DNA from: Brevipalpus yothersi
Taxonomy: Eukaryota > Arthropoda > Arachnida > Trombidiformes > Tenuipalpidae
Direction: 5' to 3'
DNA: 64,000 nucleotides
Assembly: GCA_003956705.1 (NCBI GenBank)
Contig: QZCP01000446.1
Location: 62,001 to 126,000, forward strand
Positions 22,440 through 34,218 of this stretch are shown here, piece after piece (the first letter of the stretch is position 1; each line of letters opens with the position of its first letter). Under the pieces are notes generated by a model that saw nothing but the letters and a program-made list of their open reading frames with translations, made no database searches and was not told the DNA's origin. The position numbers and the translations under genes are program-made.

Positions 22440-23271
22440 ATGATGTGGTTTCTCCTCATCCCCACAGTTATTGTATCAGCATATGGTGAGTTTCGTTGGA
22501 ATTCATGTGTATTCGATCCATCATAGAAAGAAATAATCTGATCCACCTTTTGGTGAAGCTTTCACCCCCATCATTCAGGATCGAGCAATTGGAAGACAAT
22601 ATGAGGAAATCGATGACTGGGTAACCGATGTAAAACAAAACTTCGATTATTTCATGAGATCAATCGAATCAGTTTCCAAGAATCAAGAAAAACTCACTGA
22701 AAAAGAGAAAAGCATCCTTGCGGAAGCTAGAAATACTCTCACCTCGATTGATCTGTTTGAAATTGAGAACAAAGCTTCAGAAATCGCTGAGAGATGGAAT
22801 TTGACTGCAGTTTACATGGAAATATGTCCTAATCGACCAATCTATAGACCTCTCTTTCATCGACATATTGTTGAGGACGAGGATGGTAAATGCCCTCAAG
22901 AAGAGTACAAAACTCAAGTAGAGCATTTGGAAGCTATCGTCAACAAATATCTCTATTTGATCGAACCTTTACTCAGGAGGGTCGGGGCAATACCTAAATC
23001 AGAATATCAAGAACTTTTGGATTTTCTGGATCCAGTGAAACTTCTTAGAAAATTCGAAGACATTGCAGTGAAAGCTGCTACGATATTACAGGATATTGAT
23101 TGGTTTTGGCCAGAGAAATGTAACCTTGTCATTGGTACTTGTTTATATGAAGATAAGTTCGCTTGCCTATGTTATTATAGTCCCAAGTCAAAGTTTTTTA
23201 AAATTTATGCTCACTATTATGAGAGATACAAAGGTGAGAAAAGTATTCTGATCTCATCAAGGCTCAAATAA
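22440..23271 (+). CDS. SEC1 copy 2, secreted six-cysteine helical protein, unknown function
   Basis: Model: join(22440..22485, 22559..23271), 252 aa. Same architecture as SEC1 copy 1: the signal-peptide exon (MMWFLLIPTVIVSAY) ends in gtgag, a 73-bp intron follows, and the acceptor restores Ala16. The six cysteines and the Asn-Leu-Thr site are conserved. It differs from copy 1 at about 11 substitutions in the last 205 residues and lacks the 4-residue insertion after the fourth cysteine. A long central stretch is identical in protein sequence. The intron and upstream sequence are clearly more diverged than the exon, which suggests selection or gene conversion on the coding part. Function unknown. 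Confidence 0.78.
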
Positions 23272-23381
23272 TCAACGCTCTCAAGTGAACTGCTGACAAA
23301 AACTTATCAGACAGACAGACTTTCCACTGTCCAGCTCATGATTGAAGTCCTCGATCTTTGTTTCCAGGGCTAAGGTGTGCA

Positions 23382-23387
23382 AATAAA
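23382..23387 (+). terminator. Poly(A) signal of SEC1 copy 2
   Basis: AATAAA, 111 bp past the stop codon, in a context conserved with copy 4 ('cctcgatctttg' upstream of it). Confidence 0.5.
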
Positions 23388-24150
23388 TAGGATTTTGTTG
23401 AGTCCGATTCTTTCTGCTACTTTTCAAGGTCATAAAATACTTCGTCAATATCATTATTGAGATTCAAGAGTTGAATGTCGATCTAGAGAAGAAAATCTGA
23501 CCCATAACCACAGAATCAGCCATCAAAACTCAAAATTTGATCTCATGTGAGGAAAGTTGGCAGAACAAATTCTTGCCAATATTCCACGGCGTCAGGGAAG
23601 CATTGAAGAGGACAAGTAAACTAAGTTTCACGTTCTTGCCACAACATCACTAACGAATGTGACTGATCAATGATCACTAATTCTATCAAGGTTGGAAGAA
23701 TGGTGATGTTTCTACTGCTATCCATGGTAAATAGAAATCTTCCCTGAAAACATCATCCTATCGATACTTATGAGCTTTCTTTCATGAAACTCACATTAAA
23801 TCGAGTTTCATCACATTCCCTCCAAACTGAACTATTCTGTTGAATTTTGGCATTGAACCTGTTGACGATCATTGATGGAGCATCTCCACCACCTAAGCAA
23901 TCTCGATGATAAAATAACAAGGAGCCATCGACCTCGCTTCCTCGAGCCGTTTGTTCATCCAATTATAAAAGTTATTTGCAGAATCAAGTAACTAGTAAAC
24001 TGAGGGCAAAAAGCGAGGCTACTCTCGCGGCCAACTAGTATATAGGGGTAGTTTTTGGCATGGAATTGGTTGATCTAGACGATAATTTTCCACCATCATA
24101 TCTGGACTTCGTTCTCTTCTACCAAGGAATTTTATTTATTTCTGATCCTC
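23388..24150. repeat. SEC1 3' flank, duplicated at 57740-58450
   Basis: Matches the region downstream of SEC1 copy 4, for example 'ggagcatctccaccac' and 'gctactctcg' in the same order. Part of it (23280-23530) is also present, inverted, at 29640-29890. No exons are seen; the minus-strand frame at 23962-23768 is not conserved at 58.2 kb. Confidence 0.55.
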
Positions 24151-27100
24151 ACACCCTCAGAGGTACTCTTGTTGATATGGTGTCTCTAGCTATAGTGTCT
24201 CTATGAAGATTGAGACACAGGCCTAAACCTGTGTGATGGACAGCCAAGCAGATGATCAGTAAATTCTTGATTCAAAGTTGATCCATGACCAACTGGAGTA
24301 TTTGAGTTACTTATTGAATATGAACAGAACATTTCGACATACATGATAGCTTATACTAGTTTTGAACCATCATATTCGATGATCAAGTGAGCTATCGAAT
24401 TGGCAATATCAGAAATCATTTCGATTGAAAATGTCTGACTGTCGGTGCAAGGAATAGTTTCTCAAAGGATGTAGAGACAGCAATTGTTTTTTTACAGGTA
24501 ATTCAGTGAGCTCCTATCTCCTTGGTTCCACTCCAAATGCTTTCAAATGGGAGAGGGTCATAGAAACAGAGAGCAGGCATGGAGAGAAGCCTGAGATTAT
24601 TCCTCAACCCGAGTATATATTTCCACAACGATGACAGTTGAACAAGCTCATGTATATTTTTCTCTCTCCCATCTCGAAGAAGCTCTCCATTCTCTCTGTA
24701 GCTTTCGATAATTTCATCTCTCGGTGAACTCTAGCATACACTGTCGTGGTAGGCGTTTGATTGATGGTACAGCTTTGAAAATTATATTTTACTGGTAGGA
24801 TTGTGAGCTTCATTGTATCTTCCGAAGGAAACTTAGATGAGCAAGAAGAGGAGAATAAGAAAACTCTTTCAAGATTCGGGAGATGAGATCGATAATGGGG
24901 TCAGCAATTGAGGAAGAATGTATAAAGTTCGGTATTATTTCACTAGATTTAATTGAAATGAAAATGACTAGGTTAATTTCAGATCTATTAGTTTTTGGTG
25001 TTAGAGGAACTGTTCATCATGGGACCATCGTTCATTCAATAATGATCGTTGATTCGAGTTTCATTCTTATATCCAATTTTAGAACAATTGTTATTGTATT
25101 ATCATAATAAGTTCAAAAAATAGATTCCTTATAAATAGTTTCCCTGGAGAAGCTCATATTTTCCTAGGCTTCGCATGAGAAAAATGTTCATCCAATGGTG
25201 AATGACAAGGTTTGCTAGCTCATATTGGGAGAAAGAATTAGACAGTAACAACCTGTAAGAATTTTCGCTGTTTAACATTCATCACTCAAAAGTGTGAGCA
25301 GCCGAGCTCAAAGTAGCTGACCTGCATCATTGATCATCACAGATTCTTATCAGCGATTGCAATGGTCCAAATGATGTAGCAACGCTTTTTACCCGATAGA
25401 CAAGAGGACCATGCATGAACAACTGACCTTGGAGAGCTTGGATGCATACTGAGGAACGGTTGAAGTAATTATGAACCATTAAAGTATTGAATTGAGAATT
25501 TTCCACAATATTGCTCGAGAGATTGAAGACAGTCTCATAGTTGGCTAATTTTGGAGACCACAGCAACTGCCTAAAAGCTGTATTAAGTGGCAAGCATATC
25601 CTTCTGATCGGACTGTAGATCCGCATTCCGTTTTTGATACGGTATGAAGGAAGATTGGCCAGTTCGTAGTGATTCACAATGTATTAACATGGTGAGATCA
25701 ATTCAAAGCAATCAAGTACTTAAGAACAAAATCATCACAAATTATTGGAGGGAGGAAAATTAAATACACGATCATGCTGATCCGAAACTGTTGGGAAAAA
25801 CCTATTATCTTGAAGATGGAAAAATTCATGAAATTTTCGAGACTCATCTGAACATAGTTATCAACAAGCAAAGCTCTCGAATTCACCAACGACTGTAGTT
25901 TTAAGCTCACTCTGTTAGAGAATTTTCAAATCTTGTTCTTTCATCAATAAATGGTTCTCGTCCATTTTCTGAGTCATCAAATATATCATTGGGTATACAT
26001 CTGATTCATTCTCATGAGATACCTCAGTTCAGCTCCAATTTTTATTCCAAAAATTCTCTGGCGACATCGATAAAATATTAAGGGAATGATGTTTTCAGAT
26101 TTCTGCATTCAGCAGGCGCAGTAAATGTTCTCTGCAATACATTATGCGCTCAGAAAATATGAGCTTTGAACTTATCTCAATGTATGTTGTCAGCATGAAC
26201 AATGCAACTAAATTGAAATCAGAATGCCTTTCAAAAAAATGAGACTTTTTTGCAAAGATGATCGAAATCCTTCACACAGTGAGGACAAATCAAGCTTATG
26301 AGAATGTAGTTTATCCAGATTAAATAAATGAGGGTAAAATTAATATGATTTCTCCAACGAATGATCGTCAAGAGATGTTATACAGATGCATATGTAGTGA
26401 GATGATCGTAATTCAACATGTCAGCACTGTAACCAGCAAAGTTCTGTTCAGAAATAACAGTTGGAGCAGGTTCAATTGGATAGAAAGCTTCATTTGCCAG
26501 ATAGTCTTACATATCCTCGAAGCATTTTCATCACTCAAATATGAAAGCACAAACACAAATCCAATCTCTATTCTTGAAATAATAACTCAATTTGAGAGAC
26601 CTCTTTTCATGCTCCTGACCTGCCCTCTGAGCATTCTTTCCGGCTTTGTGAATCCTACTTGTCAAGGAAACAGTCCAAACTCATTTGACAAATGCACATA
26701 TTCAGGGTGAAGCTAGCTATATCAATATTCTTCGACATTTTCAGCATGGAAGAAGAGGAATAAGAAAATGTTCAGGGTTAGCTACCATGGATCATAAGCA
26801 CTGAATCTTTCCATAGAAGGAATCCATGAAAATATCTCATGCCAGAGTGTGCGATGATGAGTCGATGGATGAGAAGTTATTAGAGCTCAAGAGAGTTCCA
26901 TCACAAGCCACAAACCTTCACACAACTTCCACAAACCTTTGATCTGAGTTGACAGACTGAGTGACCGTATCTCTCATCCCTCATCTTTTTTTCTCCCAAG
27001 AAATCTCCATCACCGATATTTAGCAAAATTTACAATAAATCATAGAAAACTCACAACCTTGTCAGAACTCAATGGAGCTTTTCTTCCAAAATCCAAACAC

Positions 27101-28779
27101 AAAAATTTCCCAGGAGAGAGTTCTCACGAAACACGCACAAGTAAACAATCCGCTGCTCGATGATATGCTCATGATAGCAAGAATTTTGTTAATGGTCCTT
27201 CTTGCTTCTGCCCCATTTTTTACCTCTGCATGTGATTCTATGCAAGAGGGAGAATGAATTTTCAAACTATTTGATCTAATCAGTTGATATGAGGCACAAA
27301 AGTATCCATCAAAATGGTGAATGCATATTTTTCTATCCCACAGAATTAGAAGACTATATTGTCTGTAAGTAAAAGTTTCATCTCACCGAAAAATAGAGTG
27401 ATAATGATGATCGTTGACACAGAAGGCAAAACCTCACCACAAATAACAACAATACTATTTTATCTTTGAGATTGATGAGCATCTCCATCATTCTCAACAA
27501 CGAATTGATCCATCGAAAAATCAATTTATCGGTAAGAGCATGTAATCAACAATTTGCTGCACAGTTGAACATGTACGTTTCTGTTTGTCTCAACTGCCTC
27601 GTTGGCACCTTGTGTGACCAGCCCATCTGATGACTTCTCGGAGAGTATTGATTATATGATGAAGCTAACAGCGTCATCTCTTATCTGATGAGAGGAGATT
27701 TTCAAAGTCCTCATCAGCAATTCCAGCCAAAATGTGCGGAAAAAATTTAGGTTGGTCAATAGCATCTGAATACATACATGTTCTTCAAATTCACATGACC
27801 ATACTAAAACAATTTTTTCGATTAGAGAGTTTTCCCATGCTCGTTTCGAACTTTTTGATTCATTCCCCATGATACATTTCCTGACGGATTTATTCTTCGA
27901 AATCGCTAACTACCATTCAATAATTTGAAATGGACCTTTTCTAATGGCTGTTTAGATAGAAAAGGAGGACAGACACAATGATAGGTTCCAGCAGGCGAAG
28001 CTATTTTTATTTTGAGTCCGGCTCTTGGAGAGGGAAAAGGAATAAATTATCCTGTGCTCAGCACAGCACGAATATTATATGAATACTAGCCCCAAAATTG
28101 ATACTATTGATGATAACGAATACTTTGGACTTTTAATTGTTTAAACATCTTGTCTGGAAGCATTTCTGACGACTAGCATATGGTCATAATGGATTATTGT
28201 CGTAATTGATTACATTGTATCAGGGTGTAAATTTTATAATTCATCTTCTTTGATTATCTGTTTCTCTATGATTTCTGACTGATAGACATTAGTAGGACGC
28301 TTCATGGCCTAGAAAACTCAGGTGATGTTACCAGTTGATGTACCTCCATCTTATCGGAGGATTTTTTGACTCTCGCAGACTGGTTTCCAGGTAGCTGATA
28401 TTTTCCGTGATTTCGACCCCATGAGAAAACTCCAATATAATTTCCGATGATTGCTATATTATTCAACGTATTGTGGGATATTCCATGGATCTTGTCAACA
28501 TCCGTTGACTTCCTCATTCGTTATGATAATCATGTTACTAGTGATATTTTGATTTCCATATTGAGTGCCAAATTTTGACTCTAACTAGGGAAATCACTCC
28601 CGAGCTGAGAAATTTCTTGTACAACATGGATGCAAGAGTCTCGTCATATCTTCTCTTGAGAAACATAATTTGCTCTAGCCTGATCTCCCAATCCAGCCTA
28701 TTTCCATGGATAAATAAGGAAAATATTCCTAATTACATTATATTGAAGTATTCTTGAGAGGAGTGGAATATACAGCGTC
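24151..28779. other. Long stretch with no confident gene
   Basis: No recognisable domain. A plus-strand scrap at about 24765-24800 reads RLIDGTALKIIFYW and is a remnant of the block beta fragment. The longest open frames are 25677-25327 minus (116 codons, starting MNHYELANLPSYRIKNGMRI) with an adjacent 25910-25698 minus frame, and 26345-26710 plus. They have neither motifs nor paralogues here and may be chance frames. Nothing else stands out. Confidence 0.4.
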
Positions 28780-29340
28780 CTGACTCACTATAACTAGCAT
28801 TCGACTGAATCAAATGGGACCAAATCAGGTGCATTAATAATCAGCAGTTAGAGAGAGAAAGAAAGCTCTATCATTATATCTCTGATTATGAGAAACTCAA
28901 TATTCAGCACCAAGTCCTTTTTTCGCTAATTCCATCGAATTCAGATAAGACAACAGTCCATCAATCTGGAGATGGATCTGTTTTTCATATTCACTTGAAT
29001 TCACTCTCAAAGTTACGTTCAAGAAAAGAAGAAGATAAAATTACCAATCGAAAACACACGAATCCATCCAGAATGCAAACTTCCTGTTTTTCTCTGGTAT
29101 GATACGATGAATGATCTTCTCTACCATCCGTTATTATGCTCATAAATGTAAGTTTTCTCCCTCTTTTCCAGATTGGAAGGTGAATGTTCCTCAGGAGCTC
29201 TCATCGAACCAATGTGTGATGGATTAATTTCGTCATAATAGAACCATTGAGACCAGCAAAAGCCGAAGCAATCAGATGAGAACAATAGTTGGAGATGTTC
29301 ATCGAATTGATGAATTCTCACGTTCAAGATCAAGCACTAG
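28780..29340 (+). repeat. Partial SEC1 upstream block
   Basis: Resembles 10470-10940 and 55928-56370 ('tctctgattatgagaaactcaa' region). It has no SEC1 exons attached on this strand. It faces the inverted copy at 30600-31120 to give a second imperfect inverted repeat. Confidence 0.5.
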
Positions 29341-29599
29341 TGTATGAATGAATTTGCTCCATGAGCACCATTTTGTATATTTATAAAGCAATTTACCACC
29401 AGAATTCACGATATGTTCGCCAATTTTTTCTCTGTACTCTGAGCTGAAGAGATGATCATGGATTCTGATAGCGGAAGCTAGATCATTGATCTTTGATCGT
29501 TTATAATTATCGGTGATGCTGGGGAGAGTTTATTCGTTCACTTTAATGCTTTCCTGGCACCGTGAAATATTGCTATATTGAATATTGATAGAAGTTGGT

Positions 29600-31120
29600 T
29601 CTTCTAACAGCTTCTCTCATTAGACCAAATCTTGAGTTTTGATGGTTGATTCTGTGGTTATGGGTCAAATTTCCTTCTCTAGATCGACATTTAACTCCTG
29701 GTTCTCGATAATGATATTGACGAAGTATTTTATGACTTCGAAAAGTAGCAGAAAGAATCGGACTCAACAAAATCCTATTTATTTGCACACCTTAGCCCTG
29801 GAAACAAAGATCGAGGACTTCAATCATGAGCTGGGCAGTGGAAAGTCTGTCTGTCTGATAAGTTTTTGTCAGCAGTTCACTTGAGAGCGTTGATTATTTG
29901 AGCCTTGATGAGATCAGAATACTTTTCTCACCTTTGTATCTCTTATAATAGTGAGCATAAATTTTCGAAAACTTTGACTTGGGACTATAATAGCATAAGC
30001 AAGCGAACCTTTCTTCATATACACTTACTTCATAACAAGTACCAATGACAAGGTTACATTCTTGGCCAAAACCAATCAATATCCTGTAATATCGTAGCAG
30101 CTTTCACTGCAATGTCCTCGAATTTTCTAAGAAGTTTCACTGGATCCAGAAAATCCAAAAGTTCTTGATACTCTGATTTAGGCATTGCCCCGACCCTTCT
30201 GAGTAAAGGTTCGATCAAATAGAGATATTTGTTGACGATAGCTTCCAAATGCTCTCCTTGAGTTTTGTACTCTTCTTGAGGGCATTTACCATCCTCGTCC
30301 TCAACAGTATGTCGATAAAAGAAAGGTCTATAGATTGGTCGATTAGGACATATTTCCATGTAAACTGCAGTCAAATTCCATCTCTCAGCGATTTCTGAAG
30401 CTTTGTTCTCAATTTCAAGCAGATCGATCGAGGTGAGAGTATTCTTAGCTTCCACAAGAATGCTCCTCTCTTTTTCAGTGAGTTTTTCTTGATTCTTGGA
30501 AACTGATTCGATTGATCTCATGGAATAATCGAAGTTTTGTTTTACATCGGTTCTCCAGTTAGAGATTTCCTCATATCGTGTTCCAATCGTTTTATCCTGT
30601 ATGATTTATTTGCTGCTCTAAATGGTTCCATCATGGGGAAATTAATCCATCACTATCTGATCCGAAGACTAACTGCTTAGAAATATTCACTATATTCATT
30701 ATCTGAAAAAATGCAAATAAGCTGACAATCATGAGTATAATACCCAAAGAAAGAGAAAATCAGTCATCATTTCATGCCAGAGATGAACGGGAAGCTCACA
30801 TTCGTTAGCTCATCAAATATTGGAAAATGGGGCTTTGCGTTTTTGATTGGTGATTTCATTTGTTTATTATTCTGAATATGACTCCAAGAGTGTATTGAAG
30901 TGAATATGAAAAATGGAGTGATGCTAAGGGTGAGGCATTATTTTCCCATCTATATTCAAGGGAATTGATAGAAAAGGACTAGGTGGTCAATATTCAGTCC
31001 CTCATAATCAGAGGTACATTATAGAGCTTTCTTCCCTTCTCCAACTGCTGATTGTCAACGCTCTCGATTTATCTACAAGTAAATTCCCACCATCTCAGGA
31101 TTCAGTTGGTCCAGGAAAAT
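29600..31120 (-). repeat. Inverted SEC1 unit (block delta)
   Basis: Reverse-complement copy of a SEC1 unit. The 3' flank at 29640-29893 is nearly identical to the flank of copy 2 (23270-23530), the coding part (29894-30590) is nearly identical to copy 1, and the upstream part (30610-31120) matches 10500-10900. About 610 bp holding promoter, exon 1 and intron is deleted: 'agagcag' (21961 in copy 2) is joined almost directly to exon 2 near 30605. Confidence 0.7.
29894..30600 (-). pseudogene. SEC1 copy 3 pseudogene (no signal exon, frameshift)
   Basis: Minus-strand exon 2 of SEC1. It reads openly from about 30595 through the ATG at 30521 to 30054, then loses 2 bp after the codons for DIDWFWP (near 30060). 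The remaining C-terminal part, starting around CNLVIGTC, continues in another frame to 29894. Exon 1 with the signal peptide is deleted. Protein differences from copy 1 are very few (for example Ile to Thr and Ile to Met), and the 4-residue insertion typical of copy 1 is shared. Loss of the signal peptide, promoter and frame makes it a recent pseudogene. Confidence 0.8.
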
Positions 31121-31285
31121 GTCAGTCATAGCAAATTGGCATGATTCATATTTCATCCCTCTCTAAATTGCTTCAATATCATGTTTTTTAAAACATTTTC
31201 TAATCTTTCCATGGGGTCAGATTTTGTTGGGAGATAAGGCTGAAGATGGATGGTGTATCTCAGAGGAAGACTTCTTCACCCACAT

Positions 31286-31505
31286 GAAAGAGAGAAAAAC
31301 ATTCTTGAGGAAGCTAAGACTACTCTCACCTCTATTGAGCTGGTTGAAATTGAGAAAAAAGCTTCAGATATTGCAGAGAGATGAAATTAAACTGTTGTTC
31401 ACATTAAAATCTGTCCTAATCGATCAATCTATGAACCTCTCTTCTATCGACTCATTTTTCAGTGAGAGAAGGGCAAATACTGTGAAAAAACATTTCCTCA
31501 GAATC
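31286..31505 (+). pseudogene. SEC1 copy 5 fragment with in-frame stops
   Basis: The plus-strand frame beginning at 31286 reads EREKNILEEAKTTLTSIELV followed by EIEKKASDIAER, clearly the SEC1 core. The conserved Trp codon is TGA at 31382-31384, a second stop follows two codons later, and then recognisable but broken text follows (KICPNRSIYEPLFYRL). Similarity ends near 31505. It is more diverged than copies 1-3. The longer open frame at 31224-31748 is a different phase and is a shadow. Confidence 0.75.
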
Positions 31506-32499
31506 AAGAGAGGTGTTTTCAAAACCATTGGTAATGTTATGAACAGGATAATTACTGCAACTCCTAGTAAAGTTGATGCTCTTGTGGTTAGTCCGATCAT
31601 TGCTCCTGTTAATTTGCCATTCAAAGACTCCGGTAATGCTGGTATACCTCTGGATGGCCTCACAATAGCTTCTGCTCTCAGAATCCACAATCATCTCTTC
31701 AAATTCTATGGAGACTCAAAGTATAGAAAAGAAATTGATATATCGTGAATTCTGGTGGTTGATTGCTTTATAAAGATTCAAAATAGTGCCCATAGAGCAA
31801 ATTCGTTTATACGCTAGTGCTTGTTCTTGAACGTGAAAATTCATCAATACCATGAATGTCCATTAAAATCTGTGATCCGCTGTATTAATAATAAAATTTG
31901 GGATGGTAACGAATTATTTTTCCATGATGAAGTTCATTTGCAGAACTCGTGATGAACTCTTTTATTGTCTGAACGAAGTGATTGTCTGAACGAAGTGAAG
32001 ACTCTGGGTCGACTTTTTCCACATTTTGTTCCAGCTGTATCTTCTGAACCATTAGCACCAGCATTATAATACTCCACATTAAGATTGTACAGTCTACAAA
32101 GGTGTGCCTTCCGGCAAGAAAAGGAGGATTCTATAAGAAAGAATTTCTTGAGAAAAACGATGACTGTGGATAGAGAGAAGAAATTCTTCAGGCCATTGAA
32201 AATTTGAATTTTTGATTGTCTGAACGGAGTGCAGACACCGGGGTGAATGAGCTGATTTGGATGGTGCTAACATTTGCGTTTTGCTATAGAATTCAGATTT
32301 CATCATCCAATTGAGCTAAAATTTTTGCACACTTACTCAGGTCTTTATGTAGTTTTTCCAAATGAAAACGGAATCAAAATCGGAGTTCAGGAAAAAAATT
32401 CACAAAATTTCAATTTAACATGGGATCGCTCATAGAGGATGGTGCAAACATTCGGACTTGGAAGAATTTTCGAAAATTTCCAAAAATTTCCAAAAATTT
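31506..32499. other. No gene seen; short repeated quasi-palindromes
   Basis: Includes two adjacent copies of GTCTGAACGAAGTG (31967-31980 and 31984-31997) and a related GTCTGAACGGAGTGCAGAC at 32216-32234, each able to form a short hairpin. No exon is recognised. Confidence 0.45.
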
Positions 32500-32880
32500 T
32501 TCTTCAAGGTATGGCTATATAAACCTCAGATACACTCGCTACATACAATTTCCAGCATGAAAATGTATTCCATGATGATTGGATGAGGTTCTGAAAAAAA
32601 AATTTTTCGTTAGCAGTGGTGTTAACATGGAATACTTGGTCATTTTTGCGAAAAAATTTTTTGTGAGGTATGGTTGAATACACCATGGATACACACTATT
32701 CCCACAATTTCCTGCTTGAAAATGTATACCATGATGGTCTGTCGTGGTTTAGAAAGAAAAATTTTCGAAAATTTCTTCTCAAGATATTGATGTATACACC
32801 TGAAATACCTTCAGTACTAACAATTTCCTGCATGAGTATGAATACAATGATGGTCAAATGTGGTTTTGAAGGAATGTTTC
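32500..32880. repeat. Degenerate tandem repeat
   Basis: The motif 'acaatttcctgcatgaaaat' or close variants occurs near 32546, 32706 and 32819, with intervening 'aaaaattttcgaaaattt' and 'ggtatg..tatacacc' blocks. About three irregular units of 110-160 bp. Confidence 0.55.
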
Positions 32881-33010
32881 TGTTGCAGCACCTTTGTTAA
32901 GTCTATGAGCTGGTGAGAGCATCGAGATGAAACCACTCAAAGCTTTAAACCATTTGATCGAAATTTTTGGAATCTGATATTGGCTATGTTGAGTCGGGAC
33001 AAGGGGCAGC

Positions 33011-33215
33011 AGCCCATGCCCACGAGTGACAAAGCCATCGAACATTAGTTTGGTTGCGTCGTGATCATGGATCAGAGCCTATGCCAACGATTGATAGAGT
33101 CTTCGAACATGAGTTAGGTCACGTCGTTACAATGGGTCGGAGCACATGCCAACGATTGATCAAATCATCAAACATTAGTTGGGTCGCGTCGTGACAATGA
33201 GTCGGAGCCCAAGCC
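33011..33215. repeat. Minisatellite of about 65 bp units
   Basis: Units start near 33011, 33075, 33141 and 33206 (agcccatgcc, agcctatgcc, agcacatgcc, agcccaagcc), each containing 'gaacattagtt' and 'gcgtcgtgac'-like text. It is GC-richer than its surroundings and lies directly before the TTAGG tract. Confidence 0.75.
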
Positions 33216-33238
33216 CTGTCATATCATGTTACGTTATG

Positions 33239-33269
33239 TTAGGTTCCTTAGGTTAGGTTAGGTTAGGTA
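33239..33269 (+). repeat. Short (TTAGG)n telomere-type tract
   Basis: Five TTAGG units, the last four perfect and contiguous and the first separated by TTCC. TTAGG is the ancestral arthropod telomere repeat. Here it is interstitial, between the minisatellite and unique sequence. Confidence 0.8.
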
Positions 33270-34135
33270 TTCTGTTCCAATTGAATGATTACATGAACTC
33301 ATTCAGACCATCCAACAATCCACCATGCTTAGGATTTAGCCTTCTATGCAAGTACTCCTCACTCTGTTCAGACTCCGGAGCGGCGCTCCTTCTAGTAAAA
33401 ATCAGTCCTACATAGTGCAATCATTTTTACGATTCAATTTCGCATCTATCACTTATCAGTTGAGTCCAAAATCGAACCATTCACTCTGATAGGCTGTGAT
33501 TTTTATCTGATATCATGAACTCAAAACCAGGAAGAGCTTGAGTTCTTTCGCAAGAAGCAGTATAAAATATCCAATCAATTCAGGTTTGAATTTCGATTCA
33601 CTCTGATTTCCTGTTGTATCAAAGTGTATTTGATATTTTGTCTACTGATAATCACAAGTAGATCAAATGCTGTATGTTATGGATTCAGTGAATCATCCAT
33701 ACTTCGAAAAATCTCACTTGATATGGCAATAAGCTGTTGTGAATGAGAAATGGGATCTTGGCGCTCTTTTTTAGCCTTAAAAATAGCTGTGCAATACGGT
33801 TGGCTATTCCACTTTTGGTAGATTAATATCATTGCTGTTCGTTGATGGCTATTATTGATTGACGATAACGTTGGAAACTCTTGTGAGACGAGCCCAACCA
33901 TCCTGCTACCGATGAATCTTACTGGTTTATCATGATCCAGGTAGAACTAAATTAATTAGTGGGTCAAAATATTGGACCTGGAAAATCTTGTATAGATATG
34001 TTAGAAAATCGCGCGAAAAAATTGTTGATAGGCAAAAACAGTCGAATAGTGTAGGTTCTGAGTGAATGATTTTTCTCACTGCATTTGCGAGCATTTCAAA
34101 AATTAAAATCCACTATACAGACTTTCAACCCAAAG

Positions 34136-34138
<3 letters not shown>
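33270..34138. other. No gene seen
   Basis: Contains CACTCTGTTCAGAC at 33360-33373, the inverse of the motif at 31967. Otherwise no exon or repeat is recognised. Confidence 0.35.

Positions 34139-34218
<80 letters not shown>

Noticed and set aside
25327..25910. Two adjacent minus-strand frames (116 and 70 codons) as a two-exon gene
   Set aside because: No domain, no convincing splice pair joining them and no paralogue in the window; chance remains likely.
26345..26710. 121-codon plus-strand frame
   Set aside because: No recognisable motif and no supporting splice sites or duplicate copy.
31224..31748. 174-codon plus-strand frame
   Set aside because: It reads the SEC1 fragment out of phase; the homologous phase has stops. 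The part after 31505 has no recognised similarity.
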